DNA from: a virus
Direction: 5' to 3' (one strand)
Length of the DNA: 21,226 nucleotides
IMG/VR virus record: IMGVR_UViG_3300025646_000454
Location: 1 to 21,226 of that record
Part shown: positions 4,543 to 12,516 of the stretch, in pieces
Layout: every line of letters starts with the position of its first letter
How positions within the stretch are numbered: the stretch's first letter is position 1
The notes under the pieces: model-generated
Seen by the model: the letters and a program-made list of their open reading frames with translations, nothing else
Told to the model about the DNA's origin: nothing
Database searches by the model: none
Made by a program: the position numbers and the translations under genes

Positions 4543-5807
4543 TGGAAAGAGTAAAGATCGGTGCCGTAAGGCCAAACCCAAACAACCCAAGAACAATCAA
4601 AGGGCATAAGTTCGAGAAGCTCGTGAAGAGCATCAAGGACTTCCCGGAGATGCTCGACCTACGCCCAATCGTCGTCAATGACGATATGATCGTGCTAGGA
4701 GGAAATATGAGATTGAGAGCCTGCCAGGAAGCAGGCCTCAAAGAGGTGCCGATCATCAAAGCCAGCAACCTAACCGAGGAGCAGGAAAAAGAATTCATCA
4801 TCAAGGATAACAGCTCCTTCGGAGAATGGGATTGGGATGCGCTAGCAAACGAATGGAACACAGAAGAGCTACTCGATTGGGGAATGGACTTCCCCGAGGA
4901 TTGGGCACAGCTCGACGAAGAAGAAGCAAAAGACGATCACTACGAGCCAACAGAACAGACGGAGCTATATGTAAAGCAAGGAGACCTCATCACCTTCCAC
5001 AAAGCAGATGAGGAGCTCCACCGTCTGATCTGCGACGACAGCACGTCCCACGACGTGGTGGAAAGGCTAACAGGAGACAAATACTACGACCTGGTAGTAA
5101 CCGATCCACCCTACAACGTAGACTACGAAGGAAGCAACGGACTCAAGATCCAAAACGATAAAATGGGTGACGAGGACTTCCTAAACTTCCTCCAGGGATT
5201 CTACGATGCGAATGCACTCAAGACAAAGAAAGGAGGAGGATGGTATGTCTTCCACGCCGACAGCGCAAGCAATGCCTTCCGACTAGGCTGGCAAAGAAGC
5301 GGACTGCTCCTCAAGCAGTGCCTAATATGGGTAAAGAACAGCATCGTCCTAGGAAGACAAGACTACCAATGGAAACACGAGCCTATCCTATACGGCTGGA
5401 AAGAGGGAGCATCACACTACTTCATAAACGACAGAACAAACCCAACGGTAATAGAAGAAGAGGTAGACTTCAGCAAGATGAAGAAGGAGGAGCTCGTAAA
5501 GCTCCTCGAAGAAGTAAACAAGGAACAAAGCACGATCATACACCACGACAAACCATCAAAGAATGACGTGCACCCAACAATGAAACCTATCCCTCTAGTA
5601 GGGGACCTGATAAAGAACAGCTCACGAAGAGGTGAGATCGTCGGAGATCCCTTCTCCGGATCAGGAAGCACAATGGTAGCCTGTCACCAACTTGGAAGAA
5701 AATGCTACGGCATCGAACTCGATCCCAAGTACTGCCAGGTCATCATCGAAAGAATGCAGCAACTAGACGAACACATAACAATTAAAATAAACGGAGAGCA
5801 ACTATAA
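4542..5807 (+). CDS. ParB-like domain fused to DNA adenine methyltransferase (421 aa)
   Basis: Residues about 4-90 form a ParB/sulfiredoxin-like domain (NPNNPRTI, then VLGGNMRLRACQEAG at 51-65). An acidic linker follows. Residues 150-405 form a beta-class N6/N4 methyltransferase: DPPY at 188-191 (catalytic motif IV), HPTMKP at 344-349, then the SAM-binding DPFSGSGST at 369-377 and YGIELDPKYC. The order IV before I defines the beta class, and DPPY favours adenine as target. The fusion is common in phages and would modify phage DNA against restriction or mark it for replication or packaging. Insertion 305-340 (charged, helical) is probably part of target recognition. It ends the DNA-metabolism block just before the hairpin island and terminase. 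Confidence 0.9.
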   Translation: MERVKIGAVRPNPNNPRTIKGHKFEKLVKSIKDFPEMLDLRPIVVNDDMIVLGGNMRLRACQEAGLKEVPIIKASNLTEEQEKEFIIKDNSSFGEWDWDALANEWNTEELLDWGMDFPEDWAQLDEEEAKDDHYEPTEQTELYVKQGDLITFHKADEELHRLICDDSTSHDVVERLTGDKYYDLVVTDPPYNVDYEGSNGLKIQNDKMGDEDFLNFLQGFYDANALKTKKGGGWYVFHADSASNAFRLGWQRSGLLLKQCLIWVKNSIVLGRQDYQWKHEPILYGWKEGASHYFINDRTNPTVIEEEVDFSKMKKEELVKLLEEVNKEQSTIIHHDKPSKNDVHPTMKPIPLVGDLIKNSSRRGEIVGDPFSGSGSTMVACHQLGRKCYGIELDPKYCQVIIERMQQLDEHITIKINGEQL

Positions 5808-5828
5808 GCAAAAGTTCTTACAATGAGG

Positions 5829-5894
5829 CCTTCGGCCCAAATCCCCGAAGGTATGGTTTGGTTTACCCGGGAAGACGTCGCTTACGTCCCCGGG
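5829..5894. promoter_or_regulatory. GC-rich double-hairpin island ahead of the terminase genes
   Basis: In the 104-nt gap between methyltransferase and terminase, CCTTCGG (5829-5835) pairs with CCGAAGG (5845-5851). CCCGGG-AA-GACGT (5866-5878) pairs with ACGTC-CCCGGG (5884-5894): 11 base pairs, a 2-nt bulge and a 5-nt loop. An alternative GGCC-TTC-GGCC (5827-5837) competes with the first stem. No T-run follows, so it is not a simple terminator. Candidates are a pac/cos packaging site or a structured 5' leader. The structures are seen; the role is inferred from position. Confidence 0.6.
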
Positions 5895-5911
5895 CTCTCT
5901 AATTTAACACT

Positions 5912-6262
5912 ATGGCAGCGAACAAAACTTTACAGAATAAAAAGCAACTCATTGATGCAATGGAGCAAAGCCTAGGTGTAGTTACCCAGGCCTGTAAGAT
6001 GGTAGGCATATCAAGAGTCACCTACTACGACTATTACAATAACGATCCTGAATTCAAAGCAGCGATAGACGAGCTACAAAACGTAGCTCTAGACTTTGCC
6101 GAGAGCCAACTCCACAAGCAAATAAGAGAGGGCAGCACAGGAGCAACAATCTTCTATCTAAAAACCAAAGGAAAGAACCGAGGATACATAGAGCGCCAGG
6201 AGATACAACACGATACCGACACAGGCTTCAACATCAAGATCGTAGATGCAACTAGAGACTAA
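5912..6262 (+). CDS. terS: Terminase small subunit (DNA-packaging initiation protein)
   Basis: The 116-residue protein has an N-terminal helix-turn-helix (LGVVTQACKMVGISRVTYYD, residues about 21-40), then a helical oligomerisation segment (DFAESQLHKQIREGSTGATI) and FYLKTKGKNRGYIERQEI. This is the usual ending of phBC6A51-like small terminases. The family forms a ring that binds the packaging site and hands DNA to the large subunit. It overlaps the large-subunit gene by 17 nt, which settles the assignment. The DNA it recognises may be the hairpin island directly upstream. Confidence 0.85.
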   Translation: MAANKTLQNKKQLIDAMEQSLGVVTQACKMVGISRVTYYDYYNNDPEFKAAIDELQNVALDFAESQLHKQIREGSTGATIFYLKTKGKNRGYIERQEIQHDTDTGFNIKIVDATRD

Positions 6263-7403
6263 TGTTGTATTCAGACACCTACTCCAAGCCGACAAGAAGA
6301 TCATCATCGAGCAAGGAGGTACCCGTTCAGGAAAGACCTACAACATCCTGATATGGATAATATACTACTGCCTATCCGAAGCTAAAGGAAAGACCATCAC
6401 CATATGCCGGAAGACATTCCCGGCAGTACGATCGTCAGTGATGAGAGACTTCTTCGAGATCCTCGAGAAGGTCGGGCAATACAATCCAGCAAACCACAAC
6501 AAGAGCTCACACGAATATATGCTTGGCGGCAATATGGTGGAGTTCATATCCCTGGACCAACCACAGAAGGTGAGAGGTCGCAAGAGGGACCTCCTCTACA
6601 TCAATGAGGCCAATGAGCTGCACTACGAAGACTGGCAGCAGCTGATCCTCCGGACCACAGGCCGAGTGATCATTGACTACAACCCAAGTGATGAATACCA
6701 CTGGATCTACGACAAGGTCATACCAAGAAACGACGCACAGTTCCATAAGACCACCTACCTAGACAATCCCTTCCTGCCACAGACGATCATCGACGAGATC
6801 GAACGCCTAAAGGAAACAGACGAGCAATACTGGCAGGTCTACGGACTAGGAGAGAGAGGAGCGTCCAAAGCGCTCATCTTCCAATACCACGAAACAGACA
6901 AGATACCCGATGGTGCTAGATCAGTAGCAATGGGAATGGACTTCGGGTTCACGAATGATCCGACAACCCTCGTCGCAGCATACGAATACAACGGAGATCT
7001 ATACTTTGACGAGAAGATCTACCAAACAGGAATGACCAACAGAGACATCCACAAAACGCTCCAGGGATTAAACCTGGACCGAAGAGCGGAGATCTTTGCA
7101 GATAGCGCCGAGCCAAAGAGCATCAAGGAGCTGCAACTATTCGGCTGGAACATCAAAGCCACAGCAAAAGGACCGGACAGCATAATGGCCGGTATCGATA
7201 TGCTCAAGCGACACAAGCTCTACATCACCAAGGGAAGCGTCAACCTGATCAAGGAAATGAGAAACTACAAGTGGATAGAAGACACCAACGGAAAGATTCT
7301 AAACAAACCGATGGACCAATACAATCACGCCATCGACGCAATGCGCTACGCTACATACAACAGAATGGCTAGACCGAACTACGGTAGATACGCAGTAAGA
7401 TAA
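6246..7403 (+). CDS. terL: Terminase large subunit (packaging ATPase/nuclease)
   Basis: Both catalytic halves are intact in 385 residues. The ATPase shows Walker A GGTRSGKT (24-31), Walker B LLYINEANE (116-124, with E121 catalytic) and the coupling motif IDYNPS (143-148). The RNase H-like nuclease shows GMDFGFTNDPT (D232), IFADSAEP (D286) and NHAIDAMRYA (D364), the three metal-binding aspartates. The layout is that of the PBSX/Terminase_3 group, slightly short for the family. It drives ATP-dependent DNA translocation into the prohead and cuts the concatemer. No other Met gives a complete ATPase, so the start is secure. Confidence 0.95.
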   Translation: MQLETNVVFRHLLQADKKIIIEQGGTRSGKTYNILIWIIYYCLSEAKGKTITICRKTFPAVRSSVMRDFFEILEKVGQYNPANHNKSSHEYMLGGNMVEFISLDQPQKVRGRKRDLLYINEANELHYEDWQQLILRTTGRVIIDYNPSDEYHWIYDKVIPRNDAQFHKTTYLDNPFLPQTIIDEIERLKETDEQYWQVYGLGERGASKALIFQYHETDKIPDGARSVAMGMDFGFTNDPTTLVAAYEYNGDLYFDEKIYQTGMTNRDIHKTLQGLNLDRRAEIFADSAEPKSIKELQLFGWNIKATAKGPDSIMAGIDMLKRHKLYITKGSVNLIKEMRNYKWIEDTNGKILNKPMDQYNHAIDAMRYATYNRMARPNYGRYAVR

Positions 7404-7421
7404 AACAGAATCGAAAAAAAC

Positions 7422-7436
7422 AGTTATTTATATATG
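7422..7436 (+). promoter_or_regulatory. Start-codon element AGTTATTTATATATG, copy 1
   Basis: This 15-nt sequence, which includes the ATG at 7434, is repeated exactly at 15033-15047 and 18049-18063. Copies 1 and 3 share 18 bases (CAGTTATTTATATATGCA). It may be a translation-initiation element or a promoter for a leaderless message. Confidence 0.6.
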
Positions 7437-8096
7437 CAGGTTGAAATCATCATACCGGAAGGTCTCCACGAGATAACCCTAGGGCAATACCAAAGATTCG
7501 TCTCGCTCAAAAGCGATGACGAGATGTTCCTAGCACAGAAGGCAATAGAGATCTTCTGCAACGTGCCGTTGATCATTATCAACAATATGCCCTACAAGGA
7601 AGTGACCAGGATCAGCAGCCGCATATTCGGATACTTCGATAGCAAGCACGCCCTAAAGAAAAGCGTCACCATAGGAGGAAAGGAGTTCGGATTCATACCG
7701 AACCTCGAGGACATCACCTTCGGAGAGTACGTCGACCTGGACACCACGATACCGGATTGGGAAACGATGCACAATGCAATGGCGATCCTCTACCGGCCCG
7801 TGATAAGCCGGGCCAAACAACTCTACAAGATAGAAGACTACGAGAGCAGCCATAAGTACAGCGAGACAATGAAGGAAGCACCTATGACAATGGTCTTCGG
7901 TGCCCTGGTTTTTTTTTGGAGTTTAGGAACGGAATTATCGATAGCTATGATGGAGTCTTTGGAGGAGGAGATGAATACAGCGTCCAAGCAAACTTCGCAC
8001 GAAAGTGGGGATGGTATAGCAGCTTCTATGCACTCGCTAAAGGAGACGTTACAAAGTTTGAAGACGTTGCTAGGATCAGCCTCCATACAGCTATGA
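7434..8096 (+). CDS. Tail assembly chaperone-like protein, zero-frame product (220 aa)
   Basis: The start is fixed by the repeated start-codon element. The protein begins with a domain typical of Bacteroidetes phage proteins of this position (ITLGQYQRF near residue 14; FIPNLEDITFGEYVDLDT near 87-104; ILYRPV near 118), then a hydrophobic VFGALVFFWSLGTEL (154-168). The nine Ts encoding residues 160-162 are a slippery site. The zero-frame tail contains SGDGIAASMHSLKETLQ (191-207), which also looks conserved from memory. Gene position after terminase and ahead of the tail genes, plus the -1 overlap, resembles the lambda G/GT chaperones that load the tape measure. The chaperone role is inference from architecture. 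Confidence 0.65.
   Translation: MQVEIIIPEGLHEITLGQYQRFVSLKSDDEMFLAQKAIEIFCNVPLIIINNMPYKEVTRISSRIFGYFDSKHALKKSVTIGGKEFGFIPNLEDITFGEYVDLDTTIPDWETMHNAMAILYRPVISRAKQLYKIEDYESSHKYSETMKEAPMTMVFGALVFFWSLGTELSIAMMESLEEEMNTASKQTSHESGDGIAASMHSLKETLQSLKTLLGSASIQL
7909..7917 (+). other. U9 slippery sequence for -1 programmed ribosomal frameshifting
   Basis: Zero-frame codons are GTT TTT TTT TGG; the heptamer T-TTT-TTT at 7910-7916 is an ideal -1 slip site. After slipping, the ribosome continues TTG GAG TTT AGG and reads a frame open to 8158. I see no convincing stimulatory hairpin just downstream. Confidence 0.7.
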
Positions 8097-8158
8097 TGTA
8101 CCTAGAGTTTGAGAAAGAGAAGATAGAAACAGAACAAAGAATGCTAAAGAAGCAATGA
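7916..8158 (+). CDS. Chaperone -1 frame extension (80 aa, made as a 241-aa fusion)
   Basis: This -1 frame has no ATG in its first 55 codons; only a TTG at 7916, which lies at the slip site. The product contains FARKWGWYSSFYALAKGDVT and FEDVARISLHTAMMYLEFEKEK, a helical domain I recall as recurrent in Bacteroidetes phages. Its stop overlaps the next gene as ATGA, the usual junction in this genome, so this frame is probably the one translated into the coupling point. Slippage gives residues 1-161 of the upstream frame plus these 80. Independent initiation at TTG is a weaker alternative. For 178 nt both frames appear to be coding. Confidence 0.65.
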   Translation: MEFRNGIIDSYDGVFGGGDEYSVQANFARKWGWYSSFYALAKGDVTKFEDVARISLHTAMMYLEFEKEKIETEQRMLKKQ

Positions 8159-8622
8159 CAGGATACTACGACTTACTAGAGAAACTAAAGACAAGCCTAG
8201 AGGCCAACCCAAGCATCACTACGGTGACGACAGGAGACCTCCTCGAGGTAGACCTGGCGAAGCAAACGATCTTCCCACTAGCCCACATCATAGTGCAGAA
8301 CGTAACCTTCTCCGATCACGTGATGACGTTTAACGTCAGTATCTTATTTGCTGATATAGTGGACTTCAACAAGTCCAACCCAAGGGACGGAGAGATCTTC
8401 AGAGGAAACAATAACGAGCAGGACGTGCACAACGCAATGCTCCAGGTGGCCAACAAGCTATGGACAGATATGAGCAGAGGCACAATCTTCTCGGATCAAT
8501 ACCAGGTAGACGGCACGCCTACAGCCGAGCCGTTTGTTGAGCGCTTCGATAACGAGCTAGCAGGATGGGATATGACACTAAACATAAGCATACCGAATAA
8601 AGACATCAGTGCCTGCGTTTGA
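8155..8622 (+). CDS. Conserved tail-region protein, possible tail terminator (155 aa)
   Basis: An alpha/beta protein starting with a helix (YYDLLEKLKTSLEANPSI), followed by strands with VDLAKQTIFPLAHIIVQN (32-49), FNVSILFADIVD, a loop RGNNNEQDVHNAML, and a strand-rich end LAGWDMTLNISIPN. This layout (N-terminal helix, beta sheet, ending in a strand that describes a tail monomer) resembles tail terminator/completion proteins of the lambda gpU type, and the gene lies where such a protein is expected. From memory it is widely conserved in Bacteroidetes phages but usually unnamed. ATG 8155 overlaps the chaperone extension's stop. Confidence 0.6.
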   Translation: MTGYYDLLEKLKTSLEANPSITTVTTGDLLEVDLAKQTIFPLAHIIVQNVTFSDHVMTFNVSILFADIVDFNKSNPRDGEIFRGNNNEQDVHNAMLQVANKLWTDMSRGTIFSDQYQVDGTPTAEPFVERFDNELAGWDMTLNISIPNKDISACV

Positions 8623-9136
8623 TCCAAAATACCTGCAAGAGACCTTCGATAAGTTCGGTAAGTACGTCGTGCAGCAAGCACGGACGAACCTCACCAAGAA
8701 GAAGAAGAATGTAAGCAAGAAGCTCTACAACAGCATCGGCTATGAGAGCAAGCCGAGCAAGAGTGGAATCAGCTTCAGCTTCGCATTCTCAATGGAGGAG
8801 TATGGAGACTTCCAGGACAAAGGGGTAAGTGGTATCAAGAAGAAGTACAATACACCGTACAGCTACCGAAACAAGAAACCACCAATCGGACCAATAGACA
8901 AATGGATCGTAAGGAGAGGATTCAAAAACATAAGAGACGAGCAAGGCCGATTCATAAAGAGACGCAGCCTTGCTTTTGCAATACAAAACAAGATATATAG
9001 AGACGGCATCAAACCGTCTCACTTCTTCACACGAGCCTTCACGCTCGGGTACAAGAGAATGCCACAAGAGATAAGAAAAGCCTTTAAGCTCGACATTGAA
9101 GAGTTTATGAAATACACCCTAAAAGATATATTCTAA
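8609..9136 (+). CDS. HK97 gp10-like tail/neck completion protein (175 aa), GTG start
   Basis: The protein is basic (many Lys/Arg), starts with a helix (LQETFDKFGKYVVQQARTNL), then KLYNSIGYE, a strand pair and EYGDFQDKGV (64-73), the signature region of HK97 gp10/lambda gpZ-like completion proteins. PIGPIDKWIVRRGF (92-105) and IKPSHFFTRAF (134-144) follow. It is larger than typical gp10 because of the insert at 75-120. The start is GTG at 8609, 14 nt inside the previous gene. No ATG is available before residue 62, which would remove the N-terminal helix. Role: joining the tail to the head or capping the tube (inference). Confidence 0.65.
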   Translation: MPAFDPKYLQETFDKFGKYVVQQARTNLTKKKKNVSKKLYNSIGYESKPSKSGISFSFAFSMEEYGDFQDKGVSGIKKKYNTPYSYRNKKPPIGPIDKWIVRRGFKNIRDEQGRFIKRRSLAFAIQNKIYRDGIKPSHFFTRAFTLGYKRMPQEIRKAFKLDIEEFMKYTLKDIF

Positions 9137-10386
9137 TGCCCATTGTATCACCACAAAGTTTAGTAGGAGCAAGAAGCCCTATATACATTACGGCTAACTA
9201 TTCCTCTCTAGCCGCATCGCTTACCGATGTGACATTTGATATTTTTATTTGGACAGGAGCAAGAAACTCACGTCCTGCTTCAGCACAGTACACGCTGTTC
9301 CGTGACGTGTTCGCAGGAAACGATGTATCCTTCGACATTGCGCCAATGGTCAGAGAATACCTATCAAACAGCTACGAAGGATTCGATGCTACGGATGTGA
9401 GCTACGCTCCGGACGGCAGCGTAGTATGGGTGCAGATAGACTACGAGGTCAACTACATAAACAAGGCCACACCACCACAGACCATAAACGATACAGGAAG
9501 CAGCGACATCTTTGAATCAAGCAACGGATACCACATCTTTATTGAAGCAGCAAACAAAGAAGTGAATAAAGGATTCGCTAGTGTCAATGCTCAAAAATAC
9601 ATCAAGAATAACGGCAATGAAACAGTGCCGGTATATCTAGGTAAATGGGGAGAGGGCTACGACATCTACTGGGCATACAAGGATAGAGTGATTGCTGATG
9701 GAGGAACGGTAGAAGGCACTACCCTATGTGCTAACATCGGTCTCGAATACGTTGAGATCCTAGGAGACGGAGGATACAACATCGATATAAGAATGACAGA
9801 GAGCCAGCTCCAAAACCTTCAAGCAGAAGGAAGAGTGTTGCTACTGCCTTGTGGTGTAAGTAATCTAGGCACCTGGGTAGAAAGCGTCAGTGAGGTATTA
9901 ACCTACACCAATTACTACGAAATCAACCTGAAGGATAAAGACGGAACTACACTAGACACACGTAGGTTCTATCCTACTTGTGAAGCGAAGTACACACCAA
10001 GCGTGATGCAGTTCATCAACAAAAATGGACTATGGGAAAGCGTCACATTCTTCAAGCGCAGCGAGGAAACAATAGACGCATCAGGAGAGCAATACAGAAA
10101 GTCAATAGGATCATCATCAGCCCTGGGATTCAGCTACTCAACTACCAACCCATTGTACCAACGCTACAATGTGAACGGAAGAAAAAGATTCACACTCAAT
10201 ACCGGATGGGTAGGTGAAGACTACAAACAGATCGTAGAACAAATGCTAATCAGTGAGCGAGTGATGCTCGATGGATTGCCGGTGAACGTATCAACACAAA
10301 ACATCACGCTGCAAAAAAGCGTGAATGACAAAAACATCAATTATACCGTTGAGGTAGAAGAAGCATTCGACATACGCTATGTATAA
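9136..10386 (+). CDS. Large tail/baseplate structural protein (416 aa)
   Basis: Beta-rich protein with IYITANYSSLAAS near residue 16, a beta domain with FDIAPMVREYLSNSYEG (66-82), and a C-terminal third containing RRFYPTCEAKYTPSVMQFIN (278-297), RYNVNGRKRFTLNTGWVGED and SVNDKNINYTVEVEEAFD. I recall this whole arrangement from Bacteroidetes phages, always paired with the next gene. It has no enzymatic motif. Being upstream of the tape measure in the tail block, it is probably a baseplate or tail-tip component. TAATG junction upstream, 8-nt overlap downstream. Confidence 0.65.
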   Translation: MPIVSPQSLVGARSPIYITANYSSLAASLTDVTFDIFIWTGARNSRPASAQYTLFRDVFAGNDVSFDIAPMVREYLSNSYEGFDATDVSYAPDGSVVWVQIDYEVNYINKATPPQTINDTGSSDIFESSNGYHIFIEAANKEVNKGFASVNAQKYIKNNGNETVPVYLGKWGEGYDIYWAYKDRVIADGGTVEGTTLCANIGLEYVEILGDGGYNIDIRMTESQLQNLQAEGRVLLLPCGVSNLGTWVESVSEVLTYTNYYEINLKDKDGTTLDTRRFYPTCEAKYTPSVMQFINKNGLWESVTFFKRSEETIDASGEQYRKSIGSSSALGFSYSTTNPLYQRYNVNGRKRFTLNTGWVGEDYKQIVEQMLISERVMLDGLPVNVSTQNITLQKSVNDKNINYTVEVEEAFDIRYV

Positions 10387-12379
10387 AGTAGGGCTATATA
10401 TCGACGGACAGAGAGCCGACCTATTCCAAGACGAGGGAATAGAGATGAACCTGACGGTGCAGAACATCAAAGACCTCGGAAAGGTCTTCGGTGACTTCAG
10501 CAATGGATTCACGATCCCAGCGTCTCCAGTCAACAATACGATCTTCAAGCACTACTACAACGTTGACGTCTCCGGAGGCTTTGCTGCCGCACAGCGAGTG
10601 ACGGCATTCATCGAGGTAAACAACAATGTCTTCAGACAGGGAGTCCTAGAGCTCGAGCAGGTACAGATGAAGAAAGGAGAACCGTACGCCTACAGCGTAT
10701 CGTTCTACAGCAAGACAACAAGCCTAAAGGACCTCATAGGAGAGGACCAGCTCAATGACCTGGACCTATCAGCCCAGGACCACACCTATAACGACACCAA
10801 CATCGAGACAGGGATCAATGCCTACGTCAGTGGAACAGACAATGCTGTGATCTACCCAATGATCACTCCGGTAACGAGATGGTACTACGACAGTCAAGGA
10901 TCACACGGTGACGGAAACATCCACTACCACAATGATCCGGACCACGGTGTAATGTACTACGACCTTAAACCAGCAGTCAAGATCAAGAAGATCATAGACG
11001 CTATAGAGGCAAAGTACGGAATCACCTTCAACAGCAACTTCTTCGACAGCACTGACTTCGGCAAACTATTTATGTGGTGCCACCGTCGAGCAGGGTATAT
11101 GTTCAAGGACCAGCCCAATGGGAAGGAAGCAGACGTGATCATCTTCACGTCGGGAACAACAGGAGACTACAACCTAACTACGCAAGAGTACACAGTACAG
11201 ACAGCGCAGGAGTCCGAGATACGCATAGCCTACAGCATCACATCATCAGACAGCTATAAGATTCAGATATTCATCAATGATGAGCTAGCAAGTAGCCGGT
11301 CACATACCGGCAACGGATCAGCAACTATCTACCTAGGCACCCTAAACATAGGAGACAGAGTACAGCTACGCTTTGCCGTCCCTGATGAATGGGACGGATC
11401 AACAGTGTCGATAGGATTAGTAAGTGCCGATGTAGAATACTTCTACTTGAGCAGCTGGAACCTTGGAGACTCCGTATCGAAGATCGGCCAGGCCATTACT
11501 ACCCAGGTAGTAATATCGGACCAACTACCCGAGCAGAAAGTAGTAGACTTCCTATCAAGCCTAATAAAGCAGTGGAACTTGGTGATCGTCCCAACGTCAC
11601 CAACGCAATATACAGTAGAGCCACTAGACGATTGGTACGCTGCTGGAACAACACACGAGATCACTCAATACGTAGACACGGAAGAGGTGACCATTAAAAA
11701 GCCCGAGCTATATCGAAGAATCTCATTCAGCTATAACGAAACGGAAGCAATCCTCGGAGAGACATACAGGCTTCAAAACGACATCGGCTATGGTGACCTA
11801 CGGGCCGACTTCACATTCGATGCAGACGAATTTAATATTGAAGTGGGCTTCGACAATATGCTCTTCGAAAGGCTAACGGATATTTATACAAACGGAGTAG
11901 GCCTAACCGAAATCAACGTTGGCCAATGCGTGACTAGAGAGGAAGAACCGTACATAGGTAAACCAATTATATTCTATGCAGCAGGCAACCTGCGTATAGC
12001 ATTAGCAAATCACTGGAGCTACACCAATATGAGCGGCAATGCTATTCAAAAGCAAGATATGTGGCTCATAGGAAACGTAAACAGCTCCACAGCAGAATCA
12101 GTGACGCAAACGCTAAACTTCGGAACCGAAGTAGATCCATACTTGCTCCAGGGCTTTACACAGAGCCTATACCAAAATTATTGGAGAGACTACATCACGG
12201 ACCTGTACAATTCAAGCAGGAGAGTATTCAGCTACAAAGCACAGCTACCGTTAGGCGTGATGTTAAACCTCAAGAATAACGACAAGCTAACGATCCTAGA
12301 ACGTAACTACATCATCAATAACGTGAAGCTGAACCTGACCACAGGTGAAGCAACACTAGAGCTATTAAACGAAGTGTAA
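10379..12379 (+). CDS. Large tail-tip/baseplate structural protein (666 aa)
   Basis: It opens with VGLYIDGQRADLFQDEGIEM and IKDLGKVFGDFSNGFTIPAS (30-49), a segment that I recall as diagnostic of a conserved family in Flavobacteria phages: a subunit-contact domain followed by FRQGVLELEQVQMKKGE and YSVSFYSKTTSLKDLIGED (108-126). The middle (about 250-350) looks like a beta-sandwich insertion rich in Ser/Thr/Gly (IAYSITSSDSYKIQIFIND). The C-terminal part (about 380-660) resembles baseplate hub-type domains, with PTSPTQYTVEPLDDW and LTILERNYIINNVKLNLTTG. The role as tail tip or hub is inference from size, beta content and position; no protease or lysozyme motif is seen. Confidence 0.65.
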   Translation: MYKVGLYIDGQRADLFQDEGIEMNLTVQNIKDLGKVFGDFSNGFTIPASPVNNTIFKHYYNVDVSGGFAAAQRVTAFIEVNNNVFRQGVLELEQVQMKKGEPYAYSVSFYSKTTSLKDLIGEDQLNDLDLSAQDHTYNDTNIETGINAYVSGTDNAVIYPMITPVTRWYYDSQGSHGDGNIHYHNDPDHGVMYYDLKPAVKIKKIIDAIEAKYGITFNSNFFDSTDFGKLFMWCHRRAGYMFKDQPNGKEADVIIFTSGTTGDYNLTTQEYTVQTAQESEIRIAYSITSSDSYKIQIFINDELASSRSHTGNGSATIYLGTLNIGDRVQLRFAVPDEWDGSTVSIGLVSADVEYFYLSSWNLGDSVSKIGQAITTQVVISDQLPEQKVVDFLSSLIKQWNLVIVPTSPTQYTVEPLDDWYAAGTTHEITQYVDTEEVTIKKPELYRRISFSYNETEAILGETYRLQNDIGYGDLRADFTFDADEFNIEVGFDNMLFERLTDIYTNGVGLTEINVGQCVTREEEPYIGKPIIFYAAGNLRIALANHWSYTNMSGNAIQKQDMWLIGNVNSSTAESVTQTLNFGTEVDPYLLQGFTQSLYQNYWRDYITDLYNSSRRVFSYKAQLPLGVMLNLKNNDKLTILERNYIINNVKLNLTTGEATLELLNEV

Positions 12380-12516
12380 TGGGATACCTAAAATACATCA
12401 TCAGCGCACTACCCGAGGTAGAAGCAAAGACTGAAAACATAGCGATAGCAAAAGGCAAATACGAAGAGCCAAAGAACTGGAAACAATACTTTAAAAGACT
12501 GAAGAATGGCCATTAA
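12379..12516 (+). CDS. Small basic protein before the tape measure (45 aa)
   Basis: ATG 12379 overlaps the previous stop (TAATG), and TAA 12514-12516 lies 11 nt inside the tape measure gene. The product starts MGYLKYIISALPEVEAKTEN and ends with KNWKQYFKRLKNGH. Junction style and codon use indicate a real gene. No function can be given; its place suggests a tail-assembly accessory. Confidence 0.55.
   Translation: MGYLKYIISALPEVEAKTENIAIAKGKYEEPKNWKQYFKRLKNGH

Noticed and set aside
4292-4861. Minus-strand ORF of 189 codons
   Set aside because: It spans the junction of two well-supported plus-strand genes and has the Ser/Leu/Cys-rich look of an antisense shadow.
5240-5566. ORF of 108 codons in another frame of the methyltransferase gene (also 4826-5011)
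   Set aside because: Arg/Pro/Gln-rich shadow; the methyltransferase frame carries all the conserved motifs.
7425-7432. TATAAATA on the minus strand inside the repeated start-codon element, resembling a T4 late promoter
   Set aside because: It points toward the minus strand, where no genes are seen, and the same 8-mer appears by chance inside a coding region near 11881. No T4-like late factors are visible.
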